Shown here: piece by piece, positions 8,074-18,094 of the stretch
Layout of the letters: the number at the start of each line of letters is the position of its first letter
Numbering within the stretch: position 1 is the stretch's first letter
DNA from: Streptomonospora salina
Lineage (GTDB): Bacteria > Actinomycetota > Actinomycetes > Streptosporangiales > Streptosporangiaceae
Direction of reading: 5' to 3'
NCBI RefSeq assembly: GCF_014204715.1
Contig: NZ_JACHLY010000001.1
Coordinates: 2,573,001-2,637,000, forward strand
Length of the DNA stretch: 64,000 nt
Notes under the pieces: generated by a model
What the model was told of the DNA's origin: nothing
The model's database searches: none
What the model saw: only the letters and a program-made list of their open reading frames with translations
Position numbers and translations under genes: made by a program

Positions 8074-9567
8074 TCAGGCGTCGCGGACGGCCGGTGCGCC
8101 GTCGCGGCTGCGGGGCACGCCCAGCGGGTTGGCGTCCTGCAGCGCCTCGGGCAGCAGGGCGTCGGGAAGCGACTGGTAGGTCACGGGGCGCAAGAACCGG
8201 TCGATGGCGGCGGTGCCCACCGACGTGTGCAGCGGCGCCGACGTTGCCGGGTACGGCCCGCCGTGCTGCATCGCGTGCGACACGGCGACCCCGGTGGGCC
8301 AGCCGTTCCACAGGACGCGTCCGGCGCGGTCGGCGAGTTCGTCCAGCAGCTCGCGCACCGGGCCGGCGTCCGCTCCGGCGTCGGCGTCGGTGCCCTGAAC
8401 CGTTGCGGTGAGCTGGCCCTTCAGCGCCCGTGCCGCCTCGGCCAGCTGGTGTTCGCCGTCGTAGGCGACCAGCAGCGAAGCCGGGCCGAAGCACTCGGTG
8501 AGGAGGTCCTCGCCGTGGCGCAGCAGGTCGTCGGCGGTGGTGGTGAACAGCGACGGGCTGCGCTCGCCCGCTGCGCCGGTTCCGGCGACGGCGGTGTGCA
8601 CCGCGGGGTGGCCCGAGAGCCGTTCGACGCCCCGGTCGAACCCTTCGGCGACACGGTCGTTGAGGAGCGGGGCGGCCGCCAGACCGCGCACCCGTTCGGC
8701 GACGGCCTCTTCGAACCCGGCGCCGGCGGGTGCGAACAGGATCCCGGGTTTGGTGCAGAACTGGCCGACGCCCAAGGTGAAGGAGCCGACGTAGCCGTCG
8801 ATCACGTCGTCGCGCCGCCGGCGGGCGGCGTCGGCGGTCACGAAGACCGGGTTGAGGCTCTCCATCTCGGCGTAGAACGGGATGGGTTCGGGGCGTGCGG
8901 CCGCGATGTCGGCCAGGGCGCGGCCTCCGGCCAGGGAGCCGGTGAACGCGCCCGCCGTGATCCGCGGGTCCTGCACGGCGGCGCGGCCTGCCTGTTCGCC
9001 CCGCACCAGGGCGAAGGCGCCCTCGGGCGCTCCCGCGCCGGTCACGGCGGCGGCGACGATCCCGGCGGTGCGTTCGGAGAGTTCGGGGTGTCCCGGGTGC
9101 GCCTTGACGACGACGGGGCAGCCCGCGGCCAGGGCCGATGCGGTGTCTCCCCCGGCGACGCTGAACGCGAAGGGGAAGTTGCCGGCGCCGAAGACCGCGA
9201 CGGGTCCCAGGGCCGCCATCATCCGCCGCAGGTCGGGGCGGGGTCCGGGCGGCCACTCCGCGTCGGGGGTGTCGATGGCCGCCCGCAGGAACCCGCCGTC
9301 CTCGACGGTGTCGGCGAACAGCCGCAGTTGGAACGTGGTGCGGGCGAGTTCTCCGCGCAGCCGCGGCTCGGGCAGGTGCGACTCCCGCCGGGCGATCGGC
9401 ACGAGCTCGTCGCCGGCCGCGTCGAGGCCGTCGGCCGCGGCGCGCAGCGCGGCGGCGCGGGCGTGCGGCCGCATCCGCCCGAAGGCGCGGGCGGCGCCCT
9501 GTGCGGCGGCGAGGATCTCCTCAAGCCGGTCCGGCTCGGTGGCGGTTTCGGGCCCGGTGTTGCTCAC
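8074..9567 (-). CDS. Alpha-ketoglutarate semialdehyde (2,5-dioxovalerate) dehydrogenase
   Basis: 497 residues, aldehyde dehydrogenase superfamily, last gene of the leftward aldarate operon. It oxidises 2-oxoglutarate semialdehyde to 2-oxoglutarate with NAD(P)+. Visible: GPVAVFGAGNFPFAFSVAGG (cofactor loop), FTGSLAGGR, general base in YAEMESLNPVF, and nucleophile in GQFCTKPG. The phrase FAFSVAGGDTASALAAGCPV is typical of the KGSADH branch. GTG start at 9567 behind GGAAGGAAACGTTAC, 79 bases after the preceding gene. The operon converges on the amidase gene. Confidence 0.9.
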   Translation of the reverse strand: MSNTGPETATEPDRLEEILAAAQGAARAFGRMRPHARAAALRAAADGLDAAGDELVPIARRESHLPEPRLRGELARTTFQLRLFADTVEDGGFLRAAIDTPDAEWPPGPRPDLRRMMAALGPVAVFGAGNFPFAFSVAGGDTASALAAGCPVVVKAHPGHPELSERTAGIVAAAVTGAGAPEGAFALVRGEQAGRAAVQDPRITAGAFTGSLAGGRALADIAAARPEPIPFYAEMESLNPVFVTADAARRRRDDVIDGYVGSFTLGVGQFCTKPGILFAPAGAGFEEAVAERVRGLAAAPLLNDRVAEGFDRGVERLSGHPAVHTAVAGTGAAGERSPSLFTTTADDLLRHGEDLLTECFGPASLLVAYDGEHQLAEAARALKGQLTATVQGTDADAGADAGPVRELLDELADRAGRVLWNGWPTGVAVSHAMQHGGPYPATSAPLHTSVGTAAIDRFLRPVTYQSLPDALLPEALQDANPLGVPRSRDGAPAVRDA

Positions 9568-9646
9568 GTAACGTTTCCTTCCTTCGCGCGTGCGGTGGAG
9601 GCCGGATGTGGCGGCGGTCGCGGTGGCGTCCGCGTCCGCCGGGGGG

Positions 9647-10717
9647 TCACCGCGCAGGCTCGGCGAACGCCAGCCCGTGCCCCGGCGGGGTGTCGCTGGT
9701 GGCTCCCGCCGCGCCGACGGACACGCCGGAGGGCCGCTCCAGGGCGCCGAGGTCGGCGAAGGACGCCTGCTCGATGTCCTCGACCATGGCCACGGCGGGG
9801 ACGCACTGCGCCAGCTGCGCGGACAGGTCCGGCAGGAGGTGGGGGGCGACGGGAACGCTGAACGCGGCGGCGAGGTCGGCGATGCGCAGGAAAGCCGTGA
9901 TCCCTCCGACGCGCACCACGTTGGGCTGGGCGACGTCGCAGACGCCGCCCACCAGGGCGTCGCGGAAGGCCCGGACCGTGCGCAGGTTCTCGCCGACCGC
10001 GAACGGCACGGTCGTGGTCGCACGCAGCCGGGCGTGGGCGTGGAGGTCGTCGGCCGGCAGCGGTTCCTCGATCCAGTACGGGTCGAACCGGCTGAGGGCC
10101 CGCATCGCGTCGATGGCGCGGGGCAGGTTCCAGCGCTGGTTGGCGTCGATCATGAGCCGGCCGCCGGGACCCAGGAGCTCGCGGACGCGGGCGACCCGCT
10201 CCGTGTCGCGTTCGAGGTCGGCCGAACCGACCTTCATCTTGACGGCGGTGTGGCCGGCCGCGGTGAACCGGCGCACCTGCTCCAGCAGCTCGTCCAGGTC
10301 GCGGTCCAGGTTGACCCCGCTGCCGTAGCAGGGGGCGCTGTCGCGCCGGCGGCCGATGAGGTCGACCAGGCTCAGTCCGAGGCTGCGGGCGCGCAGGTCC
10401 CACAGCGCGATGTCGACCGCGGCCAGCGCCATCGCGCTGATGCCGCCGGGGCCGGCTTCGTGCAGGTGGGCGTAGAGGTCTTCCCACCGGGGCGCGGGGG
10501 CGGGGTCGCGTCCGTGCAGCAAGGGGGCGCAGTCGTGCTCCACGACGGCGCGCACCGCCTCGCCGCCGACACGCGGGGTCCAGCCGAACCCGGTGCCCTG
10601 GTCCCCGGTGTCGGCGGTGACCGTGACGACGACGCAGTCGTGGGAGAAGACTCCGCCGTCCCAGGTGTCGTGCAGCGGGAACCGCCGCACCGCGCACTCG
10701 GCGCCGGCGATGTGCAT
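9647..10717 (-). CDS. Enolase-superfamily (mandelate racemase/MLE group) aldarate enzyme
   Basis: 356 residues. N-terminal capping domain (1-120), then a barrel with KMK at about 160-162 (catalytic Lys), metal ligands D191 (DANQRWN), E217 (IEEPL) and E243 (VGEN), and H293 (APHLLPD). Its place between uronate dehydrogenase and KdgD suggests galactarolactone cycloisomerase (Gci-like) or a glucarate/galactarate dehydratase. Both yield 3-deoxy-2-keto-hexarate, and sequence alone does not separate them. Start ATG overlaps the kdgD stop by one base (TGATG), so translation is coupled. Confidence 0.85.
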   Translation of the reverse strand: MHIAGAECAVRRFPLHDTWDGGVFSHDCVVVTVTADTGDQGTGFGWTPRVGGEAVRAVVEHDCAPLLHGRDPAPAPRWEDLYAHLHEAGPGGISAMALAAVDIALWDLRARSLGLSLVDLIGRRRDSAPCYGSGVNLDRDLDELLEQVRRFTAAGHTAVKMKVGSADLERDTERVARVRELLGPGGRLMIDANQRWNLPRAIDAMRALSRFDPYWIEEPLPADDLHAHARLRATTTVPFAVGENLRTVRAFRDALVGGVCDVAQPNVVRVGGITAFLRIADLAAAFSVPVAPHLLPDLSAQLAQCVPAVAMVEDIEQASFADLGALERPSGVSVGAAGATSDTPPGHGLAFAEPAR

Positions 10718-11628
10718 CAGGCGGCTCCCCCGGCGACGAGGCCGAGCCCGTGGCGCGTCACCCGTTCGAGTTCGGCGGTGTCGTCGGCGGAGGGCTCGAC
10801 GAAGGGCGGGCGCACCGGCCCCGGGTCGGTGCCGCGCAACCGCAGTCCGGCCTTGATGAGTGCGACCGCGTAGCCGGGTGAGCGGTCGCGGATGGCGGCC
10901 AGGGGGCGGTAGAACTCGTCGAGCAGCCGCTCGGCGAGCGGGTCGCCGGCGCGCCACGCCCGGTAGAAACCGGCGGCGATCTCCGGGGCGAAGGCGAACG
11001 CCGCGGAGGAGTAGAGCTCGACCCCGATTCCCTGGTAGGCGTGCACGGTCAGTTCGGCGGTGGGCAGTCCGTTGAAGAACACGAAGTCGTCGCCGACCCG
11101 GGCGCGGACGGCCATCACGTTCTGCCGCATGCGGTCGAGGTCGCCGATTCCGTCCTTGATGCCGACCACGCCGGGCAGCGCCGCGATCTCGGCGGCGGAG
11201 GCGGGGCCGAGTGCCATGGTCGAGCGCTGGTAGACGATCACGGGGAGGTCCGCGGACTCGGCGACCGCCCGGACGTAGTCGATCAGCCCTTGCTGCGGGG
11301 CGCCGACCAGGTAGGGCGGCAGAAGCAGGATCCCGTCGGCGCCGGCGGCGCGGGCCGCGGCGGCCTGTTCGACGGCGGTGCCGAGGCTGCCGCCGACACC
11401 GGCGACGACGGGGACGCGGCCGCCGGTCTCGGTGACGGCGGTGCGTACGACCGCCTCCTGCTCGGCGGTCGAGAGGGCGTGGATCTCGCCGGTGCCGCAC
11501 GCGGCGAATACGCCGCCGGGGCCGTGTTCCAGCCGGGTGCGGATGTGGTCGGCCAGGGCCGCGTGGTCCACGGCCCGGTCGCTGCCGAAGGGAGTGACGG
11601 GGAAGAACAGGATGCCGTCCAGGTTCAT
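10717..11628 (-). CDS. 5-dehydro-4-deoxyglucarate dehydratase, KdgD type
   Basis: 303 residues of the DHDPS/NAL aldolase superfamily. Visible: GVFAACGTGEIHALSTAEQ (substrate carboxylate loop), Y133 (VIVYQRS) and Schiff-base K158 (VVGIKDGIGD). The family converts 5-keto-4-deoxy-D-glucarate to 2-oxoglutarate semialdehyde, losing water and CO2; FFPVTPF near the N-terminus is typical of this branch. ATG at 11628 behind GAGGAGCACC, 32 bases after the uronate dehydrogenase gene. It feeds the semialdehyde dehydrogenase two genes downstream. Confidence 0.9.
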   Translation of the reverse strand: MNLDGILFFPVTPFGSDRAVDHAALADHIRTRLEHGPGGVFAACGTGEIHALSTAEQEAVVRTAVTETGGRVPVVAGVGGSLGTAVEQAAAARAAGADGILLLPPYLVGAPQQGLIDYVRAVAESADLPVIVYQRSTMALGPASAAEIAALPGVVGIKDGIGDLDRMRQNVMAVRARVGDDFVFFNGLPTAELTVHAYQGIGVELYSSAAFAFAPEIAAGFYRAWRAGDPLAERLLDEFYRPLAAIRDRSPGYAVALIKAGLRLRGTDPGPVRPPFVEPSADDTAELERVTRHGLGLVAGGAA

Positions 11629-11660
11629 GGTGCTCCTCGAATCGTGCGGCACGGGCGGGG

Positions 11661-12536
11661 TCAGCCGAGTTCGGTGCGCCAGGATCGGCGCGGGCGCCAG
11701 CCCAGCAGGTCCTGTGCCTTGCGGCTGGAGAATGCGGGAGAGCTCCCGTCCAGGCCGGCGGCCGCCTCTTCGGAGATCTCGGTGTAGCGCGGGAGCAGTT
11801 CGCTCAGCGGAGCGTCGGCGAGCGCGTCGTCGGCGCCGACGAAGAACGTCTGGCCGTTGGGGACGGTGTGCGCGCGCTCCACGAGCAGACCGGCGAAGTC
11901 CGCCGCGTCCCGGGCGTCGACGTAGTTGAACAGCGACACCGCCGCGGATTCGGGGCGCTCCAAGCGGTCGCGGATGGTGCCTCCGCCCTGGACGGGCGCG
12001 CCGTTCCAGTCGTCCTCGGCGACCACGAAGCAGGGGCGGAACGCGTGGAAGGCGCCGTGTCCGCGGGAGGCGAAGCCCTGGACGACCTGTTCGGCCGCCG
12101 CTTTGGAGACGCTGTAGGAGTTCCACGGCCGGATGGGGTGGTTCTCGTCCAGCGGCAGGTACGAGGGCTGCCAGCCGGCGGGGTTGCCGTACCCCACGAC
12201 GGTGGGGCTGCTGGCGATCAGGACCGTTCCCACGCCGAGGTCGAACGCCGCTTGGCAGAGGTTGAACGCCAGGCGGCTGTTGGTTTCGAAGGTGGCGACG
12301 TCGCTGCGCTGGAACGGCGCCGGTACGGCGGCGAGGTGGACGACGGCGTCCGGGCGGAAGTGCGCCAGGACCGAATAGCATTCACCGGCGTCGGCGAGGT
12401 CTGCGGGCAGGAACGGGAAGTCGGCGTCGCGCGGCGGGGCCGCGTCGGCGCAGCAGACCTCGTGTCCGCGCTCGGACAGGCCGCGCAGGACGTCGCGTCC
12501 GAGCCGGCCTGATCCTCCGGTCACTAGCACACGCAT
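11661..12536 (-). CDS. NAD-dependent uronate dehydrogenase-like extended SDR
   Basis: 291 residues. Rossmann glycine motif GGSGRLG (7-13), catalytic S110 (IASSPTVVGYG), Y141 and K145 (YSVSK). It matches the uronate dehydrogenase/epimerase group that oxidises D-galacturonate or D-glucuronate to the aldaro-lactone with NAD+. Specificity is inferred from the three downstream enzymes, which complete the oxidative route to 2-oxoglutarate. First gene of the operon; ATG at 12536 behind GAGGAGTCAGCACGA. The LacI operator is 260 bases upstream, leaving a long leader occupied by a remnant on the other strand. Confidence 0.82.
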   Translation of the reverse strand: MRVLVTGGSGRLGRDVLRGLSERGHEVCCADAAPPRDADFPFLPADLADAGECYSVLAHFRPDAVVHLAAVPAPFQRSDVATFETNSRLAFNLCQAAFDLGVGTVLIASSPTVVGYGNPAGWQPSYLPLDENHPIRPWNSYSVSKAAAEQVVQGFASRGHGAFHAFRPCFVVAEDDWNGAPVQGGGTIRDRLERPESAAVSLFNYVDARDAADFAGLLVERAHTVPNGQTFFVGADDALADAPLSELLPRYTEISEEAAAGLDGSSPAFSSRKAQDLLGWRPRRSWRTELG

Positions 12537-12599
12537 TCGTGCTGACTCCTCGTCTCTCGGGGCGGGGCGGGGCGGATCCGCACCGCACCGTGTTCGGGC

Positions 12600-12800
12600 T
12601 GCTCGAGGGCGGGCGGCGTCGAGCGCGTCGAAGCTGTCGCCGACGTCGTCTTCGTGGGCCGTACCGGACGTCTCTTTCCGGGGTTCGCGGAAGGGCTGGT
12701 GGTCGTCGGTCCCGGTCGCCTCGACGCCCGCGCCGTCGAGCACGCCGCGGCTGCGTCCGACGTCGTCCGCACACGGTTCGTGTTGCTCGGCGATCGTTAG
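12600..12800 (+). pseudogene. Unidentified coding remnant inside the operon leader
   Basis: In one plus-strand frame about 62 codons have strongly GC-rich third positions and a sensible protein texture (GGVERVEAVADVVFVGRTGR, LFPGFAEGLVVVGPGRLDAR, TRFVLLGDR), ending at TAG 12798-12800 inside the LacI operator. There is no start codon with a ribosome site and no recognisable N-terminus. I do not recognise the family. It looks like the C-terminal end of a lost gene. It could instead be untranslated leader DNA with coincidental codon bias. Confidence 0.35.
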
Positions 12801-12815
12801 AAACCGGTTTCTAAC
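12796..12815. promoter_or_regulatory. LacI-family operator 1 (aldarate operon)
   Basis: Perfect 20-bp palindrome GTTAGAAACCGGTTTCTAAC with the central CG step typical of LacI/GalR operators. It lies upstream of the uronate dehydrogenase operon and downstream of the lacI-type gene that ends at 12990. Close variants occur at 14095 and 14324. Confidence 0.85.
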
Positions 12816-12989
12816 CTAGCGAACGTGACGTGCGTGTCAACCCCGAATGCGTGCCGTCACCCTGGGCGTCCGGGGCGGAACCGGCCGGGCGGTCGCGGCA
12901 CGACCAGCGGGGATGCGGAAACGGCGACTGCGCGGGCGTCCGCGGTCCGTGCGCCCGGCCTGCGGTGGTGCGTGCGGGCGCGTCGTGCG

Positions 12990-14072
12990 TTAGCGCGCCG
13001 CGGGACCGGTGCTCTGGCGCACCTCAAGGCGCGGTGTGAAACACACGTCGGCCGGCGGCGCCTCGTCGCGGAGCATGGCGGCGAGGCGCTGCCATGCCTC
13101 GCGTCCCAGTTCCTCCTGCGGGATCGCGACGGTGGTCAGGCGCGGTGCGGTATAGCGCGACAACGGGATGTCGTCGAACCCGACCACGCTGACCTGGTCG
13201 GGGACGCGCACCCCGATCTCGTTCAGCTTGCCGTGGGCCCCCAGCGCGACCAGGTCGTTGTAGCCGACGATCGCCGTGGCCCCCGTGGCCAGGGCCCGGT
13301 CGGCGGCGTCGAACCCGTCCTCCAGCATCGACCCGCATTCGACGACGTGCAGCTCGAAGCGGCCCTCGGCCGCCTCTTGCAGTGTTTCCCGGCGTTCCCG
13401 GTTGGGGATGCTGGCGCGCGGCCCTTCCAGGTAGGCGACCCGGCTGTGGCCCAGCCAGGCCAGATGGGCGCACACCGCGCGCATCCCCGAGGCGTAGTCG
13501 ACCGAGACGGTAGGCGCGTCCAGGTCCGCGACACTGCGGTTGACCAGCACGAACGGCTCGATCGTGTGCGCCAGTTCCGCCAGCTCGCGCTCGTGGCTGC
13601 GGGGAGAGCACAGGACCAGGCCGTCGGCCCTAAGCCTGCTCTCCTGGGCCAATACCAGCTCTTCCAGCGGAAGTTCGTGGCTGTCGGTCACCAGCAGACG
13701 GTAGCCGTCCCGCCCCGCGGCCCGGCTGAGACCGCGCAGGACCGACTGGAACATGGGGTTGCCCAGGTCGGGAACGGTGATCGCGACGAGTCCGGTGCGC
13801 CCTCGGGCGAGGCCCTGCGCGACGGCGCTGGGCCGGTACCCCAGGGAGGCGGCGGTCTGCTGCACCCGCCGGGCGAGCTCCGGGGCCACCGACTCGCGGT
13901 TGTTCATCACCCGCGAGACCGTCGCCGGCGAAACCCCGGCCGCCTTGGCCACGTCCCGGATGGTGACGGTCTGGCCGCGTCCGCGCTGCGCAGCGCCGAT
14001 GTCCAGCGGATCGGCGTCAGATCCGCCGACCTCACCCGCGTCCACGTCGACCCCGATTCCGTCGTGCTGCAT
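12990..14072 (-). CDS. LacI-family transcriptional repressor of sugar-acid catabolism
   Basis: 360 residues. Helix-turn-helix VTIRDVAKAAGVSPATVSRV (about 36-55) with hinge SLGYRPSAVAQGL, then a periplasmic-binding-protein-like ligand domain (VAITVPDLGNPMFQSVLRGL ... VSVVGFDDIPLSRYTAPRLT). About 35 extra residues precede the HTH if ATG 14072 is used. A GTG in front of TIRDVAK would give the usual length, so the start is uncertain. An operator 23 bases upstream implies autoregulation. Target sites and position make it the repressor of the neighbouring aldarate operon; the effector, perhaps a uronate or aldarate, is inferred. Confidence 0.92.
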   Translation of the reverse strand: MQHDGIGVDVDAGEVGGSDADPLDIGAAQRGRGQTVTIRDVAKAAGVSPATVSRVMNNRESVAPELARRVQQTAASLGYRPSAVAQGLARGRTGLVAITVPDLGNPMFQSVLRGLSRAAGRDGYRLLVTDSHELPLEELVLAQESRLRADGLVLCSPRSHERELAELAHTIEPFVLVNRSVADLDAPTVSVDYASGMRAVCAHLAWLGHSRVAYLEGPRASIPNRERRETLQEAAEGRFELHVVECGSMLEDGFDAADRALATGATAIVGYNDLVALGAHGKLNEIGVRVPDQVSVVGFDDIPLSRYTAPRLTTVAIPQEELGREAWQRLAAMLRDEAPPADVCFTPRLEVRQSTGPAAR

Positions 14073-14094
14073 CGTCCGTCGCTGCGCCCATTGC

Positions 14095-14112
14095 CTGGAA
14101 ACCGTTTTCTAT
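14095..14112. promoter_or_regulatory. LacI-family operator 2 (autoregulatory)
   Basis: CTGGAAACCGTTTTCTAT, an imperfect copy of operator 1 sharing GAAACCG and TTTCTA. It is just upstream of the repressor gene start at 14072. Confidence 0.75.
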
Positions 14113-14323
14113 CAGTCAGGATACCGGAACCGCCCGGCACCGCCGATGGTACGGGGTGAGCTCACACGCTCTGGGACCCGCGGACGTTCCCGAACGGCGC
14201 CACCCGGGCTGAGTACCCCGTTCCACGGGAGGTGACCGGGGCTCCGGCGGGAGTCCTGCGGCGGAACGGTCTGCCCGGTCCCATTCTGCGCCCTCGGCAG
14301 TATGGGAACATATCCAGCCGATG

Positions 14324-14341
14324 CTAGAAACCGGTTCCACG
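14324..14341. promoter_or_regulatory. LacI-family operator 3
   Basis: CTAGAAACCGGTTCCACG, matching operator 1 in the left half and centre. It lies 220 bases upstream of the kinase gene at 14561 in the 490-base interval 14073-14560, which otherwise holds no gene. It may control the kinase or help loop with operator 2. Confidence 0.7.
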
Positions 14342-14560
14342 ACTCTCCCGACCACCACGGCGCCACTATAGCGACCGGAACCGACGCACCGGTCGCGCAA
14401 AATCCGCTGCACACGGATATGCATAGGGCATCTGCGGAGTCGACGCGCACTCCGGCGGCCGGGTACCAGCGGTCGGTCCGCCCCTTTCCTGTTTCCGGGG
14501 AATCGCCGTCCCGGGGCGTACCCCGCCCAGCGTGCCCGGGGCCTGCCTAGAGTGGGGTGC

Positions 14561-15211
14561 ATGCTGCTGGAGGAGCTGGCCGCCGACGCGACCGGGATGG
14601 CCACACGGACCGCATCGCGGGACTTCCTGGGACTCGCCGGGCCGCCGGGCGCGGGAAAGTCGGCGCTGGCGCGCTACCTCGTCCACGAGGTCTGCCAAGG
14701 CCTGGGAGCCGGCGCCGCGGCGTATCTGCCGATGGACGGATTCCACCTGTCCAACGCGCAGTTGGACCGGCTCGGCCGCCGCGACCGCAAGGGGGCGCCC
14801 GACACCTTCGACGTACGCGGCTACCTGGCGCTGCTGCGCCGCCTGCACTCCGTCGGCGTCGGCTCGGTCTACGCGCCGGACTTCGACCGCACCCTCGACG
14901 AGCCCGTCGCGGCCCGGCTGAGGATCGGCCCCGGAGTCCGCCTGGTGGTGACCGAAGGCAACTACCTCGCCGAGGACGCCCCGCTGTGGCGCGAGGTACA
15001 GGCGCTGCTGACCGACCTGTGGTATGTCGACGCCGACGACGACACCCGGGAAGCCCGGCTGATCGACCGCCAGCTCGACGGCGGCCGCAGCCCCGAGGAC
15101 GCGCGGGAGTGGGTGCAGCGCAGCGACCGGCCCAACGGGGAGATCGTCAAGGCCACGCGCGAGAAGTGCTCCCGGATCGTCCGGCTCCAGGACAGCCCGC
15201 GGCTGCAGTGA
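14561..15211 (+). CDS. P-loop nucleoside/sugar kinase-like protein (PanK/uridine-kinase fold)
   Basis: 216 residues. Walker A GPPGAGKS (27-34), LPMDGFHLSN, FDVRGYLALLRRL, YAPDFDRTLDEPV and VVTEGNYLA match the small family of P-loop kinases related to pantothenate kinase and uridine kinase, some annotated as fructose or nucleoside kinases. The phosphorylated substrate is unknown. A LacI operator upstream suggests a role in the same sugar regulon. ATG 14561 has AGTGGGG four bases upstream; a GTG at 14552 adds three residues. Confidence 0.8.
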   Translation: MLLEELAADATGMATRTASRDFLGLAGPPGAGKSALARYLVHEVCQGLGAGAAAYLPMDGFHLSNAQLDRLGRRDRKGAPDTFDVRGYLALLRRLHSVGVGSVYAPDFDRTLDEPVAARLRIGPGVRLVVTEGNYLAEDAPLWREVQALLTDLWYVDADDDTREARLIDRQLDGGRSPEDAREWVQRSDRPNGEIVKATREKCSRIVRLQDSPRLQ

Positions 15212-15425
15212 GGGATCGCCCGGGCACGCGCGGCCGGGCCGCTCTCGCCGCCGCGTTCCGCTTCCCTCCCGGCCTCCGCCTCCGCCTCCGCGGCGTAGCG
15301 CGGGAACCGACCGCGGTGTACACCGCCCCGGAGAACGGCACCGGCCGAACGATCCGCCCGGCCGATGACAGGATGTTTCCATCCCTTTACACAGCGCTTC
15401 GCCTCCATTAAGGTCCGTCGGTATA

Positions 15426-15439
15426 TGGGAGCGCTCCCA
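15426..15439. promoter_or_regulatory. CelR operator upstream of the GH6 cellulase
   Basis: Exact TGGGAGCGCTCCCA palindrome, the 14-bp site bound by the LacI-type cellulase regulator CelR in Thermobifida fusca (relieved by cellobiose). It is 60 bases upstream of the cellulase start. The regulator itself is not in the window. Confidence 0.93.
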
Positions 15440-15486
15440 ATGCCGTGGGCGCCTTCCCTGTCCACGGGGGCCGCGCAACGACATAA

Positions 15487-16812
<1,326 letters not shown>

Positions 16813-16856
16813 CGCACCAGCCCCCTGCACCGTCGAGCGCAGGGGCGCGGCGACAG

Positions 16857-16895
16857 GAGAAGGGGGAGGGCGCACCCGGCGCCCTCCCCCTTCTC
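16857..16895. terminator. Strong hairpin between convergent genes
   Basis: 17-bp perfect stem GAGAAGGGGGAGGGCGC with loop ACCCG, 45 bases after the cellulase stop and before the stop of the convergent membrane protein gene. Confidence 0.85.
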
Positions 16896-16924
16896 GCCTG
16901 CCGCGGCACGGGTGCCGGGAGCGA

Positions 16925-17335
16925 TCAGTCCCGGATCCGGCGGACGGGACGCAGCCACGATCCGACGAGCACGATCAGGACCAGCACCACCAGCAGCAGC
17001 GCCGCGGGAACGTGCAGGGCGAGCATGAGGTGGCTGCCGAAGTAGGCCTGGGCGAAGCCGGTGCCGAAAGCCGCGGCGCTGAGGACGGCCGGCCAGACGG
17101 GGCCGTTGCCCGGGCGCACGAGCAGCACCGCGGCCAGCACCTGCGCGCCTCCGGCGACGTGCACCGCGACGGCGGCACCCGAGTGCAGCGGCAGGGCCGA
17201 CAGCTCCTCCCCCAGCAGCTCCTGCATCAGCAGCTGCCCCGCCGTCAGGAACTCCACCGCGATCAGCGCCGCCTGGACCAGGGCGGTGATGCGCAGCCCC
17301 CACAGGTAGGGCGGCGCCGGTTGGTGCTGAGCCAT
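16925..17335 (-). CDS. Small four-helix membrane protein, unknown function
   Basis: 136 residues with four predicted helices (about 14-35, 54-75, 83-100, 106-127) and short charged ends. The pattern resembles actinobacterial DoxX-like or hypothetical integral membrane proteins, but no diagnostic motif is visible. ATG at 17335, with GGAGGCAGCAGC upstream. Monocistronic. Confidence 0.65.
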   Translation of the reverse strand: MAQHQPAPPYLWGLRITALVQAALIAVEFLTAGQLLMQELLGEELSALPLHSGAAVAVHVAGGAQVLAAVLLVRPGNGPVWPAVLSAAAFGTGFAQAYFGSHLMLALHVPAALLLVVLVLIVLVGSWLRPVRRIRD

Positions 17336-17491
17336 GCTGCTGCCTCCGATGCCCGACGAATCGGACCGCCGCGCCCGGCGGCCTCGGGCGAATGCTACTC
17401 ATGCCCGCGCGCACCGCCGGAACATCCACACCTTGTGGAAACCCGAAGCCCGGTCCGGCCCGCGCGCCGCCGGGAAGCCGGCGCGGCCGGG

Positions 17492-18094
17492 TCAGCGGGC
17501 GAAGGCGACCTCCACGCGGCGGTTCTCGGCCCGTCCGTCCGGGTTGTCCTCCCCGTCGACCTCGTTGGGCGCCACCGGATCGGCCGAGCCGTGCCCGGCC
17601 GTCTCGAAGGTGATGTCGGCACCGTCCAGCAGCGAGGACAGCTCCTGCTCGACCGCCGCGGCCCGGTCCTCGGACAGGGACCGGTTGTAGGACTCCTCGC
17701 CCTTGGAATCGGTGTAGCCGTCGATGCTGACCGTCTTGCTCGGCGCGTCGTCCCGCAGGATTTCGGCGGTGTCCTCCAGCGTCTTCCGGGCGTCGTCGCT
17801 CAGTTCGGCCTCGTCGAAGGCGAAGAGGACGTCGGCGTCCAGGGTCACGATCCGCTCTTCGGCGTTCTCGGAGTCGGTCATGGAGCCGTCCTCGGTGGAC
17901 GTGCTCAGGGTGAGGTCGTCGACGCCGCCCGCGAGGTCCTGAGCGGGGAGGGTGAGGTCGTGGACCGGGGCCGAGTCGACCTCGGTGCCCGCCTGCTCGG
18001 GTACGTACTCCTCCGCAGCGGCCGACTGCGGGAGGGCGACGAGCGCGGCGGCCAGGACGCCGGCGCCGGCCGCGGCCCTAGCTGAGCGGGACAT
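17492..18094 (-). CDS. Secreted OmpA-family (peptidoglycan-associating) protein
   Basis: 200 residues. Signal peptide (about 1-30, LPQSAAAEEY), variable region, then an OmpA_C domain (about 85-200) with LFAFDEAELSDDARKTLEDTAEIL, VSIDGYTDSKGEESYNRSLSEDRA and GRAENRRVEVAF, the residues that grip diaminopimelate in peptidoglycan. In Gram-positives this anchors proteins in the wall. ATG 18094 overlaps the upstream lipoprotein gene by 17 bases, so the two are co-transcribed. Confidence 0.88.
   Translation of the reverse strand: MSRSARAAAGAGVLAAALVALPQSAAAEEYVPEQAGTEVDSAPVHDLTLPAQDLAGGVDDLTLSTSTEDGSMTDSENAEERIVTLDADVLFAFDEAELSDDARKTLEDTAEILRDDAPSKTVSIDGYTDSKGEESYNRSLSEDRAAAVEQELSSLLDGADITFETAGHGSADPVAPNEVDGEDNPDGRAENRRVEVAFAR

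Noticed and set aside
8074-15211. Biosynthetic gene cluster for a natural product
   Set aside because: All enzymes fit sugar-acid catabolism; no PKS, NRPS or tailoring core genes are present in the window.
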